Positions 8,865-18,317 of a stretch of 64,000 nucleotides of DNA are shown piece after piece. How positions within the stretch are numbered: position 1 is the stretch's first letter; every line of letters starts with the position of its first letter. The notes below the pieces were generated by a model, which was not told where the DNA came from, did no database searches, and worked only from the letters and a program-made list of their open reading frames with translations. Source of the stretch: Desulfuromonadales bacterium (lineage in GTDB: Bacteria > Desulfobacterota > Desulfuromonadia > Desulfuromonadales > Geopsychrobacteraceae); assembly GCA_019429255.1 (NCBI GenBank), contig JAHYIY010000005.1:61262-125261 (forward strand), given 5' to 3'. The position numbers and the translations under genes were made by a program.

Positions 8865-10538
8865 ATGTCCATTGCAATTATTGAGCAACAGATCGGTCGT
8901 TTTCTTGCCAACGAAGCACCGGAGGTTCTTGCCATTAAAGGGGGATGGGGGGTGGGTAAAACCTACGCCTGGAATGCCTACCTGCATGCTGCCAAGAATC
9001 GACGACGCATCGCGTTGAACGACTATTCGTACGTTTCGCTTTTCGGTATCAATTCCCTGCAGGAACTTAAAAACAGCATCTTTGAAAATATGATGTCGCG
9101 TCAGTACATCGGCCGCCGTCCTTCGGTGGAGAGCTTTCGTACCAATATGAACCGCTTGCTGCGGACCACCGGCAAAAAACAATTTGCCTTTTTTTCGGTT
9201 GAAAAGGCGGCAGAATTTAGCGATGCCCCGTTTGAGTCCCTGGCTTTTCTGTCCCTGGAAAAAACCCTGATCTGCCTTGACGATTTTGAACGTAAAGGTA
9301 AAGGAGTAGAGGCCCAGGATATTCTTGGCTTGATAACCATCCTGAAAGAGCAGAAAAAATGCAAAGTGGTGCTGATTCTCAATGACGAAAGCCTTGGCGG
9401 CGATTCCCACATTGACTACAACCGCCTGCGTGAGAAGGTGATCGACAGTGAGCTGCGTTTTGCTCCGAGCGCCAGGGATTGTGTCGCCATTTCGTTACGT
9501 AACGATACTCTGGGAAAGATTCTCGGCGCGGCGGCCATCCAGCTGCAGATCAACAATATCCGTATCATCAAAAAAACCGAAGCTCTGGCTGCCTTGCTGG
9601 TACCGCTACTCAAAAACTATGACCCGCAGGTATTAGAACGAGCGATTCGGACTCTCACTCTGCTCGCCTGGTGCTATTACAGCCGCTCGGCGGAGGCCCC
9701 TGAGTACGCCTTTGTCATGAATCGTATCGCCTCCTTTGGTAATCTTGACAGCGAGGAAAAGCTGACGACCCAGCAGCAGCAGTGGTGTGCCATTCTGCGC
9801 GGCTACGACAATTTCTGCCTGGATGACTTTGGCCGTCAGATTGGTCGTCTGGTAGAAAATGGCTACCTCGATGAAGAGCGCATGGGTGAGGTGGCTGAAG
9901 ACTATGACGAGCAGATACGTGCAGCGCGCTCGGAAAAGTCGTTCCAGGAGGCCTGGCGCAAGTTTTACAACTCGTTTGATGATAACGCCGCTGATGTCAT
10001 TAATTGCCTGTCGGAGAGTTTTCGCGACAACGCCCGCCACATCAGCCCTGTCAACCTTGATAGTAGCGTGTGTTTGTTGCGCTATCTGGGTAAAGACAAG
10101 TTAGCCACGCGGATCATCGATCTATACATAGAAAAGCGCAAAGGTGAAAAAAGCCTTTTTGCCGTTGAGCCCGCTGTCGAGGCGGAAGAAATTCGCGATA
10201 GCGAGGTGATTGAAAAGTTCCGCCAAATTCATCATGCGCTGCGCGAAGAACTGACCTTGCGACAGATTTGCGAGCGTCTGCATGAAGAAGGGGATCACAG
10301 CGATGAGGAATATCAGCTCGCCCAGGCGTCGGTAAGCGATTTTATCATCTTGTTCAAGGGATTATGTGGCGATGATTTATCGCGCCATATTGACCTGTGT
10401 CTGAGTTACGGTCGTTTAGGCGGGATCAGTGATCAGCAGCGTCTGATTGCTGAAAAGGCTACCGCCGCCTTGCAGCAGATCGGCAGCGAGAGCCGCTTAA
10501 ATGCCAGTCGGGTGCGACGCTTTGGGGTGTCGCTCTGA
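8865..10538 (+). CDS. KAP-like P-loop NTPase, function unknown
   Basis: A 557-residue protein with AAAGGA before the start. Walker A is GGWGVGKTY at about residues 27-35 and Walker B is TLICLDDFER at about 134-143, with a sensor-like VVLILNDESL at about 169. The opening EAPEVLAIKGGWGVGKT resembles KAP/STAND-type NTPases often found in defence loci. No typical KAP transmembrane insertion is seen. The C-terminal ~300 residues are helical and rich in Glu, Arg and Leu, with no recognised domain. It is monocistronic between a hairpin and a terminator. A defence role is only a possibility. Confidence 0.7.
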   Translation: MSIAIIEQQIGRFLANEAPEVLAIKGGWGVGKTYAWNAYLHAAKNRRRIALNDYSYVSLFGINSLQELKNSIFENMMSRQYIGRRPSVESFRTNMNRLLRTTGKKQFAFFSVEKAAEFSDAPFESLAFLSLEKTLICLDDFERKGKGVEAQDILGLITILKEQKKCKVVLILNDESLGGDSHIDYNRLREKVIDSELRFAPSARDCVAISLRNDTLGKILGAAAIQLQINNIRIIKKTEALAALLVPLLKNYDPQVLERAIRTLTLLAWCYYSRSAEAPEYAFVMNRIASFGNLDSEEKLTTQQQQWCAILRGYDNFCLDDFGRQIGRLVENGYLDEERMGEVAEDYDEQIRAARSEKSFQEAWRKFYNSFDDNAADVINCLSESFRDNARHISPVNLDSSVCLLRYLGKDKLATRIIDLYIEKRKGEKSLFAVEPAVEAEEIRDSEVIEKFRQIHHALREELTLRQICERLHEEGDHSDEEYQLAQASVSDFIILFKGLCGDDLSRHIDLCLSYGRLGGISDQQRLIAEKATAALQQIGSESRLNASRVRRFGVSL

Positions 10539-10576
10539 TTTTAATGGTTTTTGGCAATATGGCTCATCACTGCAGC

Positions 10577-10611
10577 AAAAAAGCTCCCGCCATCAAGGCA
10601 GGAGCTTTTTT
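10577..10611. terminator. Bidirectional rho-independent terminator
   Basis: An AAAAAAGCTCC / GGAGCTTTTTT stem with a T tract on both strands, between the convergent NTPase and trxA genes. Confidence 0.9.
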
Positions 10612-10636
10612 GTAGACTAGCCGCAGAGAGGATCAA

Positions 10637-10966
10637 TTACAGGGCTTTTTTGATCAGACTTTCAATTTGATTTTTGGGAACGGCGCCAACCAGTTGGTCG
10701 ACGACCTTGCCCTGATGAAAGAGGATCATTGTCGGGATGCCGCGGACACCATACTGGCCGGGTGTTGCCGGATTGTCGTCGACGTTGACCTTGCCGATCG
10801 TGACTTTGCCGTCATATTCATCTGCCAGTTGATCCAGCACCGGGGCAATCGCTTTGCAGGGGGCGCACCAGCTTGCCCAGAAATCGACAAGAATCGGGCT
10901 GTCTGATTTCAGTACGGTGGTATCGAACTGGTCGTCGGTTATTTCGAGAATCTTATCGCTTGCCAT
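10637..10966 (-). CDS. trxA: Thioredoxin
   Basis: 109 residues from the ATG at 10966, preceded by AAGGAGAAA; an upstream in-frame ATG would add 19 non-family residues. It has the active site WASWCAPCKAIAP (CAPC rather than the common CGPC), the cis-Pro loop GIPTMILF and the C-terminal helix. It is a cytoplasmic disulfide reductant. The Gly-to-Ala change within the CxxC motif is mildly unusual and could shift its redox potential. Confidence 0.95.
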   Translation of the reverse strand: MASDKILEITDDQFDTTVLKSDSPILVDFWASWCAPCKAIAPVLDQLADEYDGKVTIGKVNVDDNPATPGQYGVRGIPTMILFHQGKVVDQLVGAVPKNQIESLIKKAL

Positions 10967-11091
10967 CAGTTTCTCCTTATTCTTGATTCGAATGCTCAAA
11001 AAAGGGGTGGTCAATTCATTCAAAAGTAAATATATAGTAACTCCGTTAAAAAATCAAAGATGTAAAAGGAACTGAGGAACTGATGTGAGGC

Positions 11092-11120
11092 TTGACACTC
11101 ATCAGGTGCCTGCCTATGAT
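11092..11120 (+). promoter_or_regulatory. Sigma-70 promoter of the heme operon
   Basis: TTGACA (11092-11097), a 17-bp spacer, then TATGAT (11115-11120). This is a near-perfect promoter about 50 bp before the SIS gene that opens the hem cluster. Confidence 0.8.
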
Positions 11121-11168
11121 GCCGGGTTGACCCGTTGTGCCGGTCATATCTTTACTGGCAGAGGTTTT

Positions 11169-11747
11169 ATGAATTCTCATATGGTACAATCCGCTGGTCT
11201 GCACCGGGAGCTCATCCAGCGCTTTTGTGACACCCAGCAGATGGAGATTGAGCGCCTGGCAAGGCGGATGGCGAACCTTTTTACCGATGGTGGGCAGCTG
11301 TTGACGGTCGGTGTTGGTGTCCTCCATCCGGTAGCCCAGCTGGTGACTACGGTCTTTACCTACCGCCTCGATTTTGATCGGCCGGCGTTGCCGGCTATCT
11401 GCCTGGGAAGTGATAGTGCCCTGGCGGCGGCAATGGCTTCCGCCGGTAACTACGAGCAGTTGTTTCTGCGTCATTATCGCGCACTGAACGGCGACAAGCA
11501 GCTGCTGTTGCTCTTCAACAACGGTTCCGCGAATTCATCCCTGGAACGCTTGCGTGATGAAATGCTGGAGAATGATCAGAGTATTGCTTTATTCTCTGGT
11601 GCCGGCACGAAGGATCCACTCTATTGTGATGAACTCGAATGGTGTCTGGATCTGGCAACAGGCTTGCTTGCGCGGCAGATAGAATTGATGCAGTTTGCTG
11701 GTCATGTGCTGTGCGGACTGGTGGAAGCGGAGCTATTTCAATGTTGA
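11169..11747 (+). CDS. SIS-domain protein (GmhA/DiaA-like)
   Basis: 192 residues from the ATG at 11169 (AGAGG upstream). A single SIS domain: an N-terminal helix pair (ELIQRFCDTQQMEIERLARRMANLF), GGQLLTVGVG and a C-terminal SLERLRDEMLENDQSIALFSG. GmhA isomerises sedoheptulose-7-phosphate and DiaA regulates DnaA; the classical S-x-S phosphosugar contacts are degenerate here (NNGSANSSLERL). It is the first gene of the heme operon, 70 bp before hemX. Function not assigned. Confidence 0.65.
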   Translation: MNSHMVQSAGLHRELIQRFCDTQQMEIERLARRMANLFTDGGQLLTVGVGVLHPVAQLVTTVFTYRLDFDRPALPAICLGSDSALAAAMASAGNYEQLFLRHYRALNGDKQLLLLFNNGSANSSLERLRDEMLENDQSIALFSGAGTKDPLYCDELEWCLDLATGLLARQIELMQFAGHVLCGLVEAELFQC

Positions 11748-11817
11748 ATTGTTTGCCCGGCTTTGCTACCTCAATGTCCTTTTGTCGATTGTCATTGTCT
11801 GTGCAGAAAGGGAAACC

Positions 11818-12654
11818 ATGGAACCAGTGACTCTGCTTTTTGCCTTAACGACAACACTCTATCTGGTGGCCAGTTTGCTCTACCTGACAGCTATGATCGG
11901 CAAACGCGAGAATGCCGGTCGCCTGGGGCGCTGGGTGTTGCTGGTAGGGGTTGTTGCTCATGCTGCCGTTTTTGCTGTGCGTCATTCCATGGTTTCCGGC
12001 ACGCCGGTGACCAGCCTGCACGAATCCCTGTCATTTTTTGCCTGGTGTCTGGTGTTGTTGTTTTTGTTGCTGGACCTGCGTTTCCGTCTGTCGGTTATGG
12101 GCGCCTTCGCCGCCCCGTCTGCCCTGTGTCTGATGATTTTCAGCGCCCTGAGCCCTGATGTGGTAGTTCCCCTCAATCCGGTGTTGCGTAGTTGGCTGTT
12201 CCCGTTACATATCAGCTTTGCTTTTTTGGGGAATGCCGCCTTCGCCCTTTCCTTTGGTGCCGGGGTAATGTATCTGATCCAGGATCGGATGCTTAAAAGT
12301 AAGCGGTTTAATCGTTTATACCGCATGTTGCCGTCTATCAATGTGCTGGATCAGGTCAACTACACTTGTCTGAGTGTCGGTTTTCCGTTTATGACCCTGG
12401 GAATTATTACCGGTGCCGTCTGGGCCAATCTGGCCTGGGGGGGGTACTGGAGTTGGGATCCGAAAGAAACCTGGGCGCTGATCACCTGGTTTTTGTATGC
12501 CGGTTTGCTGCACGGCCGCTTGACGGTTGGTTGGCGCGGACGGCGCGCTGCGTTTTTCTCGATTGTTGCCTTTATGTTTCTGCTCTTTACTTTCCTTGGG
12601 GTGAGTTTGCTGTTTAATGGCTATCACACCTTTGAAGTCTTTAGCATGCCATGA
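11818..12654 (+). CDS. hemX: CcsA/HemX-like membrane protein
   Basis: A 278-residue protein with about eight transmembrane segments, start at 11818 with AAAGGGAA upstream. It carries the cytochrome c assembly-type WWD motif GGYWSWDPKETWALITW, like ccsB at 2223. Position directly before hemA matches HemX, reported in Bacillus to lower glutamyl-tRNA reductase levels; a role in heme handling is also possible. It is 22 bp from hemA. Confidence 0.8.
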   Translation: MEPVTLLFALTTTLYLVASLLYLTAMIGKRENAGRLGRWVLLVGVVAHAAVFAVRHSMVSGTPVTSLHESLSFFAWCLVLLFLLLDLRFRLSVMGAFAAPSALCLMIFSALSPDVVVPLNPVLRSWLFPLHISFAFLGNAAFALSFGAGVMYLIQDRMLKSKRFNRLYRMLPSINVLDQVNYTCLSVGFPFMTLGIITGAVWANLAWGGYWSWDPKETWALITWFLYAGLLHGRLTVGWRGRRAAFFSIVAFMFLLFTFLGVSLLFNGYHTFEVFSMP

Positions 12655-12676
12655 CAGATTGCCTTGGATTGTTATT

Positions 12677-13981
12677 ATGAATATTGTTGTCGTCGGACTC
12701 AGTCATAAAACAGCTCCAGTCGAGATTCGCGAGAAGGTGGCGTTTGAAGCGGATGCCCTCGAAGACCGGCTCGCTCAGCTTCTTGCTCTGCCGTACGTGT
12801 CGGAAGCAATGATTGTTTCGACGTGTAACCGGGTGGAGCTCTATGCCGCGACCATGCGCCCGGAGCAGGTCTGTGTCGAACTCCAGCGCTTTATGGCCGA
12901 GAGTCATGGCTTAACGCCAGCGGTGCTCAATCCACATCTCTATTCCTACGCCTGTCAGGACGCAGTGCGCCATGTTTTTCGGGTAACCGCCAGTCTCGAC
13001 TCCATGGTGGTTGGTGAACCGCAGATCTTAGGTCAGATAAAAACCGCTTATGGTCATGCCTGTGACTGCAAGAGCGCCGGCCTGGTGCTTAATCGTTTCA
13101 TGCACAAGGCATTTTCGGCGGCCAAGCGCGTGCGTACCGAAACTGCCATTGCCAGCAGCGCTGTGTCCGTGTCCTATGCTGCGGTGGAATTGGCGCGCAA
13201 AATTTTTGAATCCCTTGAAAACAAGACGGTCATGTTGGTTGGTGCCGGTGAGATGTGTGAACTGGCCGCCAAACATTTTGTGCGTTACGGCGTATCAAAG
13301 GTGCTGGTGACCAATCGTACCTACAGCCGCGCTGAAACTCTGGCTGAGAGCTTTGGCGGGGTCGCCGTCAATTTTGCCAACTTCCGTGAACAGCTTCATC
13401 GGGTTGATATCCTCTTGTCATCAACGGGATCCCCCGATTATGTCATCCATGCTGCGGACATTAAGGCTGCCTGTAAACTGCGCCGCTATGAGCCGATGTT
13501 CCTGATTGATATTGCCGTGCCGCGTGACATCGACCCGGCCGTCGGCAAGATTGACAGCGTCTATCTTTATGATGTTGACGATCTGCAGGGGGTGGTCCAG
13601 GCGAACCTCAAGGAGCGTGAAAAGGAAGCGATCAAGGCCGAGGAGATTATTGATCAGGAGGTCCTTCGCTTCCACGAATGGCTGGCTAATCTGACCATCA
13701 GGCCCACCATTGTCGCCTTGCGTAAACAACTCGAAGGGGTGCGCCAAAAAGAGTTGCAGCGCACCCTGTCCAGTCTCGGTAATCTTGACGACCATGAGCG
13801 CAAGATGCTTGACGCCATGACCAGTGCTATCGTCAACAAAATTCTTCATCATCCAACCCGCCTGCTCAAGCAACTCAACTGCGACGATGACAAGCTACGT
13901 TATCTTGACGCGGTGCAGATGTTATTTGACCTTTCCATTCAACCCCCGTCTGACGACATGGCAGAATTGCCTGAAGATTAG
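12677..13981 (+). CDS. hemA: Glutamyl-tRNA reductase
   Basis: 434 residues from the ATG at 12677; the N-terminus MNIVVVGLSHKTAPVEIREK is diagnostic. The catalytic Cys lies in IVSTCNRVELYA. The NADPH-binding domain contains VMLVGAGEMCELAAKHF, and a C-terminal dimerisation helix follows. It reduces glutamyl-tRNA to glutamate-1-semialdehyde, the committed step of the C5 route to tetrapyrroles. It sits between hemX and hemC. Confidence 0.97.
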   Translation: MNIVVVGLSHKTAPVEIREKVAFEADALEDRLAQLLALPYVSEAMIVSTCNRVELYAATMRPEQVCVELQRFMAESHGLTPAVLNPHLYSYACQDAVRHVFRVTASLDSMVVGEPQILGQIKTAYGHACDCKSAGLVLNRFMHKAFSAAKRVRTETAIASSAVSVSYAAVELARKIFESLENKTVMLVGAGEMCELAAKHFVRYGVSKVLVTNRTYSRAETLAESFGGVAVNFANFREQLHRVDILLSSTGSPDYVIHAADIKAACKLRRYEPMFLIDIAVPRDIDPAVGKIDSVYLYDVDDLQGVVQANLKEREKEAIKAEEIIDQEVLRFHEWLANLTIRPTIVALRKQLEGVRQKELQRTLSSLGNLDDHERKMLDAMTSAIVNKILHHPTRLLKQLNCDDDKLRYLDAVQMLFDLSIQPPSDDMAELPED

Positions 13982-14002
13982 TCCTTTAGAGAAGGAGACA
14001 TC

Positions 14003-14959
14003 ATGTCCAACCGCACACTACGCATCGGTACCCGCGCCAGCGCCCTGGCTTTGTGGCAGGCTAATTGGGTCAAGGCCGAACTTGAGCAACGCTATCCGGA
14101 TATGGAAGTGACCCTGACCAAGATCAAGACGCAAGGTGACAAAATTCTCGATGTTCCCCTTGCCCAGGTTGGCGGCAAAGGATTGTTCGTTAAAGAAATC
14201 CAGGAGGCGATGCTGCGTAACGAGATCGATATCGCCGTGCATTCCATGAAGGATGTTCCCACCGTGTTTCCACCAGGAACCGGGTTGCGGTGTATCACTG
14301 CACGTGAGGATCCGCGTGACATTCTGGTGTTACCCGCCGGGCGGCTCTCGCTTGAAGATATCCCGCAGCATGGGCGCATTGGTACCTCCTCATTACGGCG
14401 TAAGGCACAATTGCTGCACCTGCGCCCCGATCTGCAGATGATCGACGTGCGTGGCAATGTCGAAACACGCATTCGTAAACTTGTTGACGAAAATCTTGAT
14501 GCGGTTGTGCTGGCCGCCGCCGGCATGAAGCGTCTCGGTTTTGCCGAGCAGATCGGTTGTTATCTTGAGCCCGATATGTGCTTGCCGGCCATCGGCCAGG
14601 GCGCCCTGGGGCTTGAAAGCCGGCTTGATGATGAGCGCACCAACGCGCTGATCGATTTTTTCAACCATGCTGAAACCGCTTGTGCCGTCAGCGCTGAACG
14701 TGCGGTGCTGGCGACCCTCGAAGGTGGCTGTCAGGTGCCGATTGCCGCTTTTGGCGAGGTGAAGAATGGGCAACTCATGTTGACCGCCCTGGTGGCCGAT
14801 GTGGAAGGGAAGACCCTGCTCAAACGTTCCACCAGCGTAACCACGGACCAGGCCCATGCTGCTGGTGTAGCGCTGGCAAAAGAGCTGCTGGAAGATGGAG
14901 CTGCGGCGATCCTTAACGAAGTGTATGGCTGTCGTACTTTCCCGGAAGCGGATCACTGA
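14003..14959 (+). CDS. hemC: Porphobilinogen deaminase (hydroxymethylbilane synthase)
   Basis: 318 residues, full length, with AGAAGGAGA before the start. Motifs: RIGTRASALALWQA at the N-terminus, EIDIAVHSMKDVP, GTSSLRRKAQL, and the dipyrromethane-cofactor Cys in LEGGCQVPIAAF. It polymerises four porphobilinogens into hydroxymethylbilane in the cytoplasm. It ends one base before hemD. Confidence 0.97.
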   Translation: MSNRTLRIGTRASALALWQANWVKAELEQRYPDMEVTLTKIKTQGDKILDVPLAQVGGKGLFVKEIQEAMLRNEIDIAVHSMKDVPTVFPPGTGLRCITAREDPRDILVLPAGRLSLEDIPQHGRIGTSSLRRKAQLLHLRPDLQMIDVRGNVETRIRKLVDENLDAVVLAAAGMKRLGFAEQIGCYLEPDMCLPAIGQGALGLESRLDDERTNALIDFFNHAETACAVSAERAVLATLEGGCQVPIAAFGEVKNGQLMLTALVADVEGKTLLKRSTSVTTDQAHAAGVALAKELLEDGAAAILNEVYGCRTFPEADH

Positions 14960-14960
14960 C

Positions 14961-15746
14961 ATGATCCAACCGCTCCAACCACCCTTGAGCGGCCGGTGTT
15001 TTCTGGTAACGCGACCGGCGGCGCAGGCCGCACCCTTTGTTGCTCAGGTCAATGCTCTGGGCGGTGAAGCGATCTGCATCCCGACGATCGAGATTGTGCC
15101 ACCCGCCAGCTACAAGGACCTGGATGTGGCGGTGATTGATCTGGACACGTACCAGATTGTCATTTTAACCTCGGTCAATGCGGTGCAGGCACTGTTTGCG
15201 CGTATGCTTGAAAATAATCAGTATTTCGGCCTGCTGCGCCGGTTGGAGCTGGTTGTTGTCGGACCAAAAACCGCTGAAGCCCTGGAGCAATACAAACTGC
15301 GGCCGACCCTGATGGCGGCCGATCATCGTGCTGAAGGGATTCTGGCGGAGCTGCTGGCGCGCGGCGTCGCGGGGAAGAGGATATTTTATCCGCGCGCTGC
15401 TGCGGCACGCCCGCTGCTGGCCAGAGAGTTGCGCGCGGCCGGGGCGACGGTGATTGATCCGGTCGCCTACGAGACGGTCATCCCTCAGGAGAATGCCGAG
15501 AAAATTCGTACCCTGCTTGAAGAAGGTGGTCTTGACGCCATCTGCTTCAGCTCATCATCAACCTTCCGCCATCTGCAGCAGATGCTCGGCGCAGATCTGG
15601 CGCGGCTCAAAGGCACAACGGCTTTTTTTTCCATCGGCCCACAAACATCGAAAACCATTCGTGAAGCGGGTTTTGAGGTTGATCTGGAACCCGAGACCTG
15701 GACGATGACGGCGTTGTTGCAGGGGATGGTGAATTATTATCGTTAG
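14961..15746 (+). CDS. hemD: Uroporphyrinogen-III synthase
   Basis: 261 residues from the ATG at 14961. HemD fold signatures: GRCFLVTRPAAQAAPFVAQV, GKRIFYPRAAAARPLLARELRAAGA, DAICFSSSSTFRHL and FSIGPQTSKTIREAGF. It closes hydroxymethylbilane to uroporphyrinogen III. It is stand-alone here, whereas many relatives have it fused to a CobA methyltransferase. Between it and hemB lies a MITE copy. Confidence 0.93.
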   Translation: MIQPLQPPLSGRCFLVTRPAAQAAPFVAQVNALGGEAICIPTIEIVPPASYKDLDVAVIDLDTYQIVILTSVNAVQALFARMLENNQYFGLLRRLELVVVGPKTAEALEQYKLRPTLMAADHRAEGILAELLARGVAGKRIFYPRAAAARPLLARELRAAGATVIDPVAYETVIPQENAEKIRTLLEEGGLDAICFSSSSTFRHLQQMLGADLARLKGTTAFFSIGPQTSKTIREAGFEVDLEPETWTMTALLQGMVNYYR

Positions 15747-15757
15747 GACGTATATTG

Positions 15758-15875
15758 GTTACAACCGGATCGGGGATGCTATGCCAAGGGACGCTTTCCG
15801 TCATCCCTGACCGCTTGTCTGTCGCCGTCCATGGCGACAGACACCCTTGTCACAGGATCCCCGATCCGGTTGTAC
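15758..15875 (+). mobile_element. MITE-A copy 2 (variant subfamily) within the hem operon
   Basis: The core has the family palindrome (GTCGCCGTCCATGGCGAC) and the GACACCCTTGTCACAGGATCCCC side. The ends differ: a 14-bp inverted pair ACCGGATCGGGGAT / ATCCCCGATCCGGT. No clear target duplication. It separates hemD from hemB and could fold in the transcript. Confidence 0.7.
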
Positions 15876-15934
15876 GGATGGGGCTGAATGGGAATGTTAA
15901 AGTTTGACTTTTACGACATCTACAGGAGTGACCT

Positions 15935-16909
15935 ATGAATTTCCCTGATTATCGTCCTCGTCGTCTGCGCCGCAACGCCACGTTACGGCGCATGGTACGT
16001 GAAACCCACCTGCGTGTTGATGATCTGATCTACCCCATGTTCAGTGCCTTTGGCAGCAACATCAAAAAAGAGATCAGTTCGATGCCGGGAATCTATCAGC
16101 AGTCCATCGAGCATATTGTTGCTGAAGCCAAAGAAGTTCGTGATCTGGGGATTCCGGCGGTCATCCTCTTCGGCATACCGGAAACCAAGGATGCCGTCGG
16201 CAGCGATGCCTACAACGATACCGGTATTATTCAGAATACCATCCGTGCCATCAAGGCTGAAGTGCCGGGACTGCTGGTGATTACCGATGTCTGCCTGTGC
16301 GAATATACCGATCACGGCCACTGTGGGGTGATCAAGGACGGCGATGTTGATAATGACGCCACCCTGGAGTTGCTGGCCAAGGAGGCGCTGTCCCACGCCG
16401 AGGCCGGTGCCGACATCGTTGCTCCCTCTGACATGATGGATGGGCGCATCGCAGCAATCAGGATGATCCTCGATGACCACGGCTACGATCATATCCCGAT
16501 CATGAGCTACGCGGTCAAATATGCCAGCAGCTACTACGGGCCGTTTCGCGAAGCGGCGGAAAGCACCCCAGGCTTTGGTGACCGACGCAGCTACCAGATG
16601 GATCCCGCCAATCGTCTGGAAGCCCTACGTGAAGCTGCCCAGGATGTTGCCGAGGCGGCGGACTTTCTTATGGTCAAGCCGGCCCTGGCCTATCTGGATA
16701 TGCTGCGCGAACTGAAAAACAACTTTGATCTGCCCCTGGTCGCTTACAACGTGTCCGGTGAATACAGCATGGTCAAAGCAGCCGCCGCAAAGGGCTGGAT
16801 TGACGGCGATGGGGTGATGATGGAAACCCTGCTGGGGATGAAACGCGCCGGTGCCGACCTGATTATCACCTACCATGCGAAAGAAGCGGCACGATTGCTG
16901 GCAAGGTAG
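15935..16909 (+). CDS. hemB: Porphobilinogen synthase (delta-aminolevulinate dehydratase)
   Basis: 324 residues, ACAGGAG before the start. It opens with [21 protein letters not shown] and has [14 protein letters not shown], the Cys-containing metal-site segment, though with fewer Cys than zinc enzymes. The Schiff-base Lys regions are [16 protein letters not shown] and [12 protein letters not shown]. It condenses two aminolevulinates to porphobilinogen. It is the last gene of the hem cluster, followed by a terminator. Confidence 0.97.
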   Translation: MNFPDYRPRRLRRNATLRRMVRETHLRVDDLIYPMFSAFGSNIKKEISSMPGIYQQSIEHIVAEAKEVRDLGIPAVILFGIPETKDAVGSDAYNDTGIIQNTIRAIKAEVPGLLVITDVCLCEYTDHGHCGVIKDGDVDNDATLELLAKEALSHAEAGADIVAPSDMMDGRIAAIRMILDDHGYDHIPIMSYAVKYASSYYGPFREAAESTPGFGDRRSYQMDPANRLEALREAAQDVAEAADFLMVKPALAYLDMLRELKNNFDLPLVAYNVSGEYSMVKAAAAKGWIDGDGVMMETLLGMKRAGADLIITYHAKEAARLLAR

Positions 16910-16934
16910 CAAGCCCCGCTAAAGAATAATTTGT

Positions 16935-16970
16935 CAACGGGCTATCGTCGAACGGTGGCCCGTTGTTCTT
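16935..16970 (+). terminator. Rho-independent terminator after hemB
   Basis: Stem CAACGGGC / GCCCGTTG (16935-16942 and 16958-16965) followed by TTCTTTTT. It ends the heme operon just before the M16 peptidase gene. Confidence 0.8.
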
Positions 16971-16997
16971 TTTGCAAAACCGCCGATCAACTTCGGC

Positions 16998-18317
16998 ATG
17001 AAAAGAACCTCTATGGAAGAATATCTTGTCGACCGTCTCGCTAATGGCATCCGTCTGGTCACGGTCCCCATGCCCCATCAGCACGCGGTGGAGCTGGTTT
17101 GTTATCTGGCCGTCGGCGGGCGCTGTGAGCTGTTGACCCATGCGGGGATTTCCCATTTTCTTGAACACATGCTGTTTCGCGGAACGGCCGAATTTGCCAA
17201 CAGTACCGAGTTGGAACGTGCCTTTGAGGAAATTGGCGGGGCAGTGAATGCCTCAACCGATGTTGAAACCACCTGTTTTCACTCACGGGTTCATCCTGAT
17301 TACCTTGATCGCGGCGTTGCCCTGTTTGCCTCCATGCTACGGCGCCCCTGTTTTAAAGAGATTGACACCGAGCGGAAGATTATTCTTGAGGAAGCGCGGG
17401 AAGATTTTAACGAATGTGGCGAGCAGGTCAACCTCGATAATCTGATGGTGGAACTGTTGTGGCCCGGGCATCCACTGGGGGCATCGTTGATCGGTTCTCC
17501 TGAAACCTTGAATGCCATCGGCCGGCAGCAGCTCGAAGCCTATTATCGCGATTGGTATCACCCGGCCAATCTGGTAATCTGTGCTTGTGGTGCGGTCGAC
17601 CCTGCGGTGTTGCGGCTGGCCGCTGAACGTGAATTTGGCGATTGGCAGGAGCGCCCACTTCTTGGCGTGCTCCCGGTAAAGGACTCGCAGCAGTGGGTGC
17701 CACGCAGTCACTGGGTGCAGGATTCCGATTCCCAGGTCAGTTTTCAGCTGGCTTTTCGTCTGCCCGGACGTGGTGATGAGCGCACCATGGCGATCCGTCT
17801 GCTGCGCCGGATTCTCGGGTGGGGAGCGGGTGCGCGTCTGCCGTTGCGCCTGCGCGAAGAGTTGGGATTGACCTATTCGGTGGATGTCAGTTGTTTGTTG
17901 CTGGACGATACCGGTTATCTGGCCATCGATACGGCGGTTGCTCCTGACAACCTGTCTGCGGCCGTCGCAGAGGTGCTGGACATATTGCAGCGCCTGCGCG
18001 ATGAGCCCCTCAGCAGTACCGAGCTTGCGGCGGCAGTTAAAACCTATCTGTTTGACCTCGACTTTTCCCGCGATCAGAGTGAGTCGCTGACGGTACGTTA
18101 CGGCTGGGGGCTGCAGGCCGGCTATCTGCGCACCCTGGAGCAGGATCGCGAGGAATTGTTGAGCATGAGCCCGGAGTATTTGCAGCAGGTGGTGCAACAG
18201 CTTCTGACTCCAACGACCATGAATCTGGCCGTAGTAGGACCTTGGGCCGAGAAGGATCGCCGCCAGGTTGAGCGCCTGCTCCATGCCGGTTGTTTGCGGT
18301 TTACCAGCGCAGTTTGA
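16998..18317 (+). CDS. M16 family zinc metallopeptidase
   Basis: 439 residues; a second ATG at 17013 (AAAAGA before it) is an equally good start. The inverted zinc motif HFLEHMLFRGT (HxxEH) lies near residue 55. The distal Glu is in IILEEAREDFNE. The second, inactive half-domain begins near residue 220. It resembles processing peptidases of the PqqL/YmxG type. It is preceded by the hemB terminator and overlaps the convergent activator gene by 17 bp. Confidence 0.9.
   Translation: MKRTSMEEYLVDRLANGIRLVTVPMPHQHAVELVCYLAVGGRCELLTHAGISHFLEHMLFRGTAEFANSTELERAFEEIGGAVNASTDVETTCFHSRVHPDYLDRGVALFASMLRRPCFKEIDTERKIILEEAREDFNECGEQVNLDNLMVELLWPGHPLGASLIGSPETLNAIGRQQLEAYYRDWYHPANLVICACGAVDPAVLRLAAEREFGDWQERPLLGVLPVKDSQQWVPRSHWVQDSDSQVSFQLAFRLPGRGDERTMAIRLLRRILGWGAGARLPLRLREELGLTYSVDVSCLLLDDTGYLAIDTAVAPDNLSAAVAEVLDILQRLRDEPLSSTELAAAVKTYLFDLDFSRDQSESLTVRYGWGLQAGYLRTLEQDREELLSMSPEYLQQVVQQLLTPTTMNLAVVGPWAEKDRRQVERLLHAGCLRFTSAV

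Noticed and set aside
10637..10966. CAPC active site as a sequencing error of CGPC in thioredoxin
   Set aside because: A Gly-to-Ala codon change is a single clean substitution in an otherwise normal gene and CAPC thioredoxins exist, so it is reported as a natural variant.
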